A stretch of DNA of 10,605 nt from an uncultured bacterium (GTDB taxonomy: Bacteria > Planctomycetota > UBA8108). The stretch lies in assembly GCA_913050545.1 (NCBI GenBank), contig CAJWZY010000045.1:1-10605 (forward strand), read 5' to 3'. A program made the translations under genes and the position numbers. Below are positions 6,547 to 10,605 of this stretch, piece after piece. Every line of letters starts with the position of its first letter. Position 1 is the stretch's first letter. Below the pieces are notes generated by a model that saw nothing but the letters and a program-made list of their open reading frames with translations, had not been told where the DNA came from and ran no database searches.

Positions 6547-7584
6547 TCAATAATCCAGAACGCGTGAGGCCAGCCCGACCGCCACAGCCAGCCCGGAAGC
6601 ATTTACGGTTTCGAGGCTGAGATTGTCGGCTCCCTCCGCCACGCCGATCCCCTCCAGGGGGTTCCATTCCTTCACCTCCCTGCAGAAGACCTGCTCAAAG
6701 GCGTCTGAAAGCCCGGGAAGATGAGCGCTGCCACCGGAGATCCACACGGAATCGACCGTCCGGTCGTGATGATTTTCAAAATAATCAACCGATGCGTGAA
6801 CCTCCGCGACCAGGTCACCGACCACAGAGGAGAGACAATCCCTCACCTCGCAATCATCCCCGGCCGGGTCCCGTTTGATGCTGTCACCCTCCTGCTGGTC
6901 CACTCCCATCCGGCGCGAAATGGCATCAGTGAAATCTTTACCGGCAAGGTAGATCTCCCTGGAAAAAGAAGAGCTGCCAGCTTCGATAATATTGACACTG
7001 GTCTTTGATGCGCCCACATCGACAAGGGCCTTCACCCCGGCGAGCTCCCCGGCGGTGGACTTCGACGAAGCATAGAGCTCAAAAGCGCTCCCGAGAGCAA
7101 AACCATCCACATCGACAGCCAGGGGGGTGAGGGCTGCAGCGCGCACAACACCCAGCAACTCGTTGAGAACCTCTTTCTTCGCAGCCACCAGGAGAACCTG
7201 CATCTCATCGGCTTCTTCCTCGCCACTGGTGGACTCGCCGTTGTCGAGCCGGGCACAATCGAGCGCCACCTCATCGAGCTCGAACGGGATGTGCTTGCCG
7301 GCCTCGTACTTCATGGAGCTGAGCAGGTCATCCTCGCTCATCTTCGGCATCGCTATATAGCGGACAATCACTGACTGCCCGGAGAGGGATACCGCGACAT
7401 TCCTGGTCTTGATTCCCGCGCCGGCAAAGAGATTCCTGATCGCCTGCGGCAATTCAGCCGGGTCGACCGCCGGCATGGTAGCCAGGGCATTCACCTGTGG
7501 ACCATCGACAGATTCGACCAGCTCGATGGCCTTGATCTCGTGGCAGCCTATATCCAGCCCGACAAGGCTATTCCTGGTAAACAT
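6547..7584 (-). CDS. pilM: PilM, actin-like ATPase of the type IV pilus alignment complex
   Basis: 345 aa cytoplasmic actin-fold protein that binds PilN at the inner-membrane face and links the platform to the motor ATPases. Phosphate-1 motif LVGLDIGCHEIKAIEL (7-22), the segment MKYEAGKHIPFELDEVALD (91-109), phosphate-2 ALVDVGASKTSVNII (186-200) and adenosine motif VWISGGSAHLPGL (280-292) are all present and in the expected order, as in FtsA/PilM. ATG at 7584 is chosen because GGGAG lies five bases upstream and the protein then begins right at the conserved N-terminus; an upstream in-frame start at 7662 adds 26 unconserved residues. First gene of the pil operon. An acidic insert (about 117-127, ESTSGEEEADE) is unremarkable. 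Confidence 0.95.
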   Translation of the reverse strand: MFTRNSLVGLDIGCHEIKAIELVESVDGPQVNALATMPAVDPAELPQAIRNLFAGAGIKTRNVAVSLSGQSVIVRYIAMPKMSEDDLLSSMKYEAGKHIPFELDEVALDCARLDNGESTSGEEEADEMQVLLVAAKKEVLNELLGVVRAAALTPLAVDVDGFALGSAFELYASSKSTAGELAGVKALVDVGASKTSVNIIEAGSSSFSREIYLAGKDFTDAISRRMGVDQQEGDSIKRDPAGDDCEVRDCLSSVVGDLVAEVHASVDYFENHHDRTVDSVWISGGSAHLPGLSDAFEQVFCREVKEWNPLEGIGVAEGADNLSLETVNASGLAVAVGLASRVLDY

Positions 7585-7645
7585 TTCAACTCCCGCATAT
7601 TTGTAACTGACCCGTGGTGCGTCTACCTTCGATAATCCGCACCCG

Positions 7646-7674
7646 TGTATAAGAGGTAGCAACTACCGTGCTAA
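7646..7674 (-). promoter_or_regulatory. Candidate promoter for the pil operon with a palindrome in the spacer
   Basis: On the minus strand TTAGCA (7674-7669) and TATACA (7651-7646) are spaced by 17 nt; each matches four of six sigma-70 consensus bases. GGTAGTTGCTACC (7667-7655), a 5-bp inverted repeat with a 3-nt centre, fills most of the spacer and could be an operator. The ATG of pilM lies 61 nt downstream. The match is modest and unsupported by other data. Confidence 0.3.
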
Positions 7675-7759
7675 GCCCTCGAAATCACCGGATCACAGAG
7701 CTGAGATGGATATGCAAACCACTCTGCCAAAAGAACTTACCAACTATAAATTCTTTTAA

Positions 7760-7824
7760 TTTTACCGGGATGGGGTAACCGGGGAGGTGATGCGACAGGT
7801 AAAAAGAGGGTGAACCCGGTAAAA
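7760..7824. repeat. 10-bp inverted repeat with nested direct repeats between ptsI and pilM
   Basis: TTTTACCGGG (7760-7769) is the exact reverse complement of CCCGGTAAAA (7815-7824), with 45 nt between. GGTAAAAA also occurs twice in the same direction (7798-7805 and 7818-7825 approximately). The right arm lies 43 nt past the ptsI stop. It could be a weak ptsI terminator or processing structure, or a protein-binding region. No long T-run follows the second arm on the minus strand, so a classic terminator is not clear. Confidence 0.45.
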
Positions 7825-7866
7825 ATGCCCGACTCCCTGCCTGCCCATGTGCCGCCCAGTGTCAGT

Positions 7867-9597
7867 TCAGAAGAAATCCGGCAACAGTTTACTGGCCCTT
7901 CGGGAAAGAAGAACCTCGCTTTCACTTGCCTGCTCGGAATTGAGACATTGTTCGGCAACCTCGCTGGCCTCCGTGATGGTGACCTGCCGGATAATGCGCT
8001 TAACCGTCGGGATGGCAATGGGACTGAGACTGAAGTGCCTCAGGCCGAGTCCCATGAGCAGCAGAACATAGGCCGGCTCACTGCACATCTCGCCACAGAT
8101 TGAGACCTGGATGCCGGCCCGGTTGCTGGCTGCAATCACCTCCTTGATGAGGCGGAGAATACCCGGATGGGCCGGCTGGTAGAGATGGGCAACGTGTTCA
8201 TTCACCCTGTCAACCGCGAGCGAATACTGCACAAGGTCATTGGTGCCGATACTGAAAAAATCAACCTCGTCAGCAACCCTGTCGATGATGAGTGCGATCG
8301 ATGGGACCTCGACCATGATGCCGACAGGAACCCGGGGCGCCATCTCAATGCCCTCCCGGGTCAGCTCCTCGCGCACATCCGCAATGATTTCCTTTGCATG
8401 GCGGAGCTCCTCGACGGTTGAGATCATCGGCAACATGATCTTCACCGGCCCATAGACGGAGACTCTCAGCGCCGCCCTCACCTGGCCCCTGAAGAGCTCG
8501 GGCTTCTGCAGGCAGAGCCGAATCGAACGGCAACCGAGAAAAGGGTTCGGCTCCTCAAAACCGACGAACTCCTCGTGAAACTTGTCGGCACCCGCATCCA
8601 GGGTCCTGATGACCAGCTCCCTTCCGCGAAGGGCCTTGACCGCCTTGCGGTAGGTCTTCAGGTGCATTTCCTCATCCGGCACACCACTCTCATAAAGGAA
8701 CTCGGTCCTGTAGAGACCGACCCCCCTGGCTCCCCACTCCAGGGCGGTGGAGATCTCCTCGGGCAGCTCGATATTCGCCGACAGGGTTATTTCGTAGCCA
8801 TCGAGTGTCTCCGCCGGCCAGCTGATCTCTTCCTGCAGCTCGTTGAAAAATCTCTCGGAGTATTTTGCTTTCCTCCGGTAGGCCGACAGAACCTTCCCGT
8901 CAGGATTTACAATAACCTCCCCCGCGTAGCCATCGATGACCAGCGTGTCACCATTGGCAACCTTGCGGGAGATTTCCTTCAACCCCACCACGGCGGGAAC
9001 CTGCAGGGCCCGGGCCATGATCGCCGTGTGAGAAGTACGGCCCCCGACATCTACAGCAAAACCGACAACCTTCTCCTTGGCCAGGGAGGCTGTCTGGCTG
9101 GGGGTCAGGTTATGAGAAACGATCACCACGTCTTCGTCGAAGATCTGGCGCTTCTCCCGCCTCTTCCCCAGCAGAAGAAGCAGCAATTTCCGCTCGATGT
9201 CCTTGATGTCGTGAGCTCTCTCAGCAAGGTATTCCGATTCCATCTTTTCAAACCGGCCGTGATACTCCCCCAGCACGACAGACACCGAGTAGGCGGCTGA
9301 ATAAAGATCCTCCTCGATGCGGGCCAGCACATCGCGATGGAGCCCGGGATCTTTCATCATGTCCCGGTGGGTCTGGAGAACCTGCTTGGCGATCATCAGC
9401 TCATCGCCGAGAGAACCAATCTGCGCATCAAGATCGCGCGCAGCACGGCGCGTCGCTCTCTCAAAGCGCCTGACCTCACTCTCGATCTTGTCCTTGCTGA
9501 TAAACCGATGATGAATCCTGAGATCATCAGCCCGCAGGATAACCACGCTGGCGATGGAGATTCCCGGCGAAACAGGAATGCCCTTGATCGTTTCCAT
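7867..9597 (-). CDS. ptsI: Phosphoenolpyruvate-protein phosphotransferase (PTS Enzyme I)
   Basis: 576 aa, full length for the family. Autophosphorylates with PEP and passes the phosphate to HPr. The N-terminal HPr-binding/phosphohistidine part holds GGRTSHTAIMAR with the active His190. The C-terminal PEP-binding TIM barrel shows GLYRTEFLY (Arg297), VIRTLDAGADK (Arg331), NPFLGCRSIR, IMLPMISTVEE, GIMVEVPS, FFSIGTNDLVQYSLAVDR, HLYQPAHPGILRLI and CGEMCSEP with catalytic Cys501. All catalytic residues are intact, so it should be active. ATG at 9597 shares one base with the ptsH stop (TAATG), so translation is coupled. The C-terminal tail after about 545 (SEQASESEVLLSRR) is poorly conserved. No permease or EIIA gene is adjacent. 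Confidence 0.98.
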   Translation of the reverse strand: METIKGIPVSPGISIASVVILRADDLRIHHRFISKDKIESEVRRFERATRRAARDLDAQIGSLGDELMIAKQVLQTHRDMMKDPGLHRDVLARIEEDLYSAAYSVSVVLGEYHGRFEKMESEYLAERAHDIKDIERKLLLLLLGKRREKRQIFDEDVVIVSHNLTPSQTASLAKEKVVGFAVDVGGRTSHTAIMARALQVPAVVGLKEISRKVANGDTLVIDGYAGEVIVNPDGKVLSAYRRKAKYSERFFNELQEEISWPAETLDGYEITLSANIELPEEISTALEWGARGVGLYRTEFLYESGVPDEEMHLKTYRKAVKALRGRELVIRTLDAGADKFHEEFVGFEEPNPFLGCRSIRLCLQKPELFRGQVRAALRVSVYGPVKIMLPMISTVEELRHAKEIIADVREELTREGIEMAPRVPVGIMVEVPSIALIIDRVADEVDFFSIGTNDLVQYSLAVDRVNEHVAHLYQPAHPGILRLIKEVIAASNRAGIQVSICGEMCSEPAYVLLLMGLGLRHFSLSPIAIPTVKRIIRQVTITEASEVAEQCLNSEQASESEVLLSRRASKLLPDFF

Positions 9598-9887
9598 TAC
9601 TCTTCGTCGAACTTGCGTTCAAAAAGGGCGACGATGGCCTCTACGGCCTCTTCTGCATCAATGCCATCGACCTTCAGACACAGATCCGCTCCACACTCCG
9701 CCCCCATGCTCATGATGCCAAGGATGCTCTTGGCATCGACAAATTCCTCACCACCCTCTCGACCCAGATGAACTGCTGAGTCGAACCGGGCAGCGGTCTG
9801 AACCAGGGCGGTAGACGCACGGGCATGAAGCCCGTATTTGTTAGAAACCTTGATCTTGAGTTCTACTTCCATTTTCTGACTATTCAT
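9597..9887 (-). CDS. ptsH: HPr phosphocarrier protein
   Basis: 96 aa. Relays phosphate from Enzyme I to EIIA domains or regulators. The active-site motif NKYGLHARAS contains His21 and Arg23. The second motif, DAKSILGIMSMG, holds Ser54, equivalent to Ser46 of Bacillus HPr, in the KSIxGxMS context that HPr kinase/phosphorylase recognises; Ser phosphorylation is therefore likely if hprK exists in this genome. ATG at 9887 has GGGAA too close for an ideal ribosome site, and ATG at 9872 (MEVELKIKV) would give 91 aa with a weaker site, so the exact start is uncertain. It follows yvcK by 59 nt and overlaps ptsI by one base. Confidence 0.96.
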   Translation of the reverse strand: MNSQKMEVELKIKVSNKYGLHARASTALVQTAARFDSAVHLGREGGEEFVDAKSILGIMSMGAECGADLCLKVDGIDAEEAVEAIVALFERKFDEE

Positions 9888-9946
9888 TTCCCAGGTGTTC
9901 GTATTGCTGCCCCGTATCCCGGCCTGCCCTTAACACAGCTGCCGGA

Positions 9947-10605
9947 TCAGGTCTCCACCGCCCCCCCGGAGGCGGCGCCGTCACCCGCAGCTGGATCCTT
10001 CAGAAATTCATCATAAATAACCCGGGCCAGGGAATCGGAATCATGCCTGGCCAATCCCTCTTCATCGTGAGCGCTCCAGCTTCCTGCGCCAAGGGCTTCT
10101 TCCTTGTCGAAGAAATCGTCGGTAATCAACCGAACCGACTGGAACTCGGGCTGACCGTTCAGATCACAGGCAACGGCTTCCGCGCCCGCATCCTGGTAGC
10201 GCTCGATAATATCTGCCGGAACCAGGCCATTGTGCGCAACAACTGCATCTGGGAAACCTCCCCCTACATGCAGGCGCAGGGCCTCGAGGTGGTCACAGAG
10301 AGTATAGCCATCCGTCTCTCCCGGCTGCGTCATGATATTACAGATATAGACACGCTGGCGGCCGGTAGCATTGATCGACTCCATCAGTCCATCAATCAGC
10401 AGGTTGGGAATCACGCTGGTATAGAGACTGCCAGGTCCGAAGATGAAGAGATCGGCTTCATTGACTGCGGATCGAATCTCCTGCGACATGGTGACTGGAT
10501 AGGGTCGAATCTCGACCGTCTGAATCTTCTTGGAGCTCCGCGCAATCTGCACCTCTCCAGTACTCTTGGACCCATCAGGATGCTGGGCCACGAGGGACAC
10601 CTTGG
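9947..10605 (-). CDS. yvcK: YvcK/GlmR-family gluconeogenesis factor (N-terminus cut by window)
   Basis: 218 C-terminal residues of an expected ~300-350. YvcK/GlmR binds UDP-GlcNAc and is needed for growth on gluconeogenic carbon and for correct cell-wall precursor supply in Bacillus and Mycobacterium relatives. Visible family motifs are FGPGSLYTSVIPNLL, VYICNIMTQPGETDGYT and HLEALRLHVGG with the following VVAHNG; these form the CofD-like Rossmann-fold core. The tail after about residue 170 (GAGSWSAHDEEG..., ending AAGDGAASGGAVET) is acidic and low-complexity. The reading frame is open to the window edge, and the GTG at 10600 is internal, not the start. The family is often adjacent to hprK/rapZ/ptsH, consistent with the HPr gene 59 nt downstream. 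Confidence 0.93.
   Translation of the reverse strand, partial: KVSLVAQHPDGSKSTGEVQIARSSKKIQTVEIRPYPVTMSQEIRSAVNEADLFIFGPGSLYTSVIPNLLIDGLMESINATGRQRVYICNIMTQPGETDGYTLCDHLEALRLHVGGGFPDAVVAHNGLVPADIIERYQDAGAEAVACDLNGQPEFQSVRLITDDFFDKEEALGAGSWSAHDEEGLARHDSDSLARVIYDEFLKDPAAGDGAASGGAVET

Noticed and set aside
6528..6602. Longer N-terminus for PilN starting at 6602
   Set aside because: It overlaps pilM by 56 nt and adds a Trp-rich segment unlike PilN. GTG 6527 has a ribosome-binding site and begins at the conserved KVRINLLPPE.
7585..7662. Longer N-terminus for PilM starting at 7662
   Set aside because: The extra 26 residues are not PilM-like, whereas ATG 7584 has GGGAG at ideal spacing and begins at the conserved N-terminus. 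The longer form would also start inside the candidate promoter region.
7711..7734. Possible sigma-54 promoter upstream of pilM (minus strand TTGGCAGAGTGGTTTGCA)
   Set aside because: The GG and GC elements are present but separated by 11 nt instead of the required 10, which normally abolishes sigma-54 recognition.

Overview
All supported genes lie on the minus strand, so transcription runs from high to low coordinates. No rRNA, tRNA, CRISPR array or insertion sequence was recognised. The window suggests a GC-rich diderm (Gram-negative-type) bacterium, because it encodes an outer-membrane secretin and the inner-membrane PilM/N/O proteins. The HPr carries the Lys-Ser-Ile-Leu-Gly regulatory serine motif recognised by HPr kinase, and it sits beside a YvcK/GlmR-family protein. 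This pairing is seen in many non-enteric phyla. The phylum cannot be fixed from this window alone; a deep-branching or uncultured lineage is an inference.

Layout in order of transcription. (1) 10605-7867: the C-terminal part of yvcK/glmR (cut by the window edge), then ptsH (HPr) and ptsI (Enzyme I). The last two share one nucleotide at the stop/start junction. No EIIA, EIIB or EIIC transporter component is present here, so a regulatory role for this phosphorelay is possible. (2) 7866-7585: a 282-nt intergenic region with a 10-bp inverted repeat, a short repeated octamer and a weak candidate promoter containing a small palindrome. (3) 7584-2000: a compact type IV pilus (or related secretin-system) alignment operon: pilM, pilN, pilO, a TPR protein in the pilP position, and pilQ. 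The TPR protein has an RDPF motif and a small C-terminal beta domain like PilP/GspC/GspB. Spacings are 19 nt, 3 nt and a 4-nt GTGA overlap, and the last junction is also tightly coupled. The operon ends in a strong rho-independent terminator at 1973-1927. (4) 1926-1734: a leader with a well-formed 13-position hairpin and no U-tract. (5) 1733-1: the 5' part of an RNase E/G gene. Its conserved S1/catalytic region is preceded in frame by about 313 residues of Arg/Lys/Ser/Gly-rich low-complexity sequence.

How the parts work together: YvcK, HPr and Enzyme I link carbon status to cell-envelope and sugar metabolism. PilM-N-O-(P-like)-Q form the cytoplasmic ring, inner-membrane platform, periplasmic connector and outer-membrane channel of a pilus or secretion machine; its motor ATPases and pilins are encoded elsewhere. 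RNase E/G is a separate RNA-processing unit. The two most unusual items are the disordered N-terminal extension on RNase E/G and the TPR/PilP-like protein replacing classical PilP.
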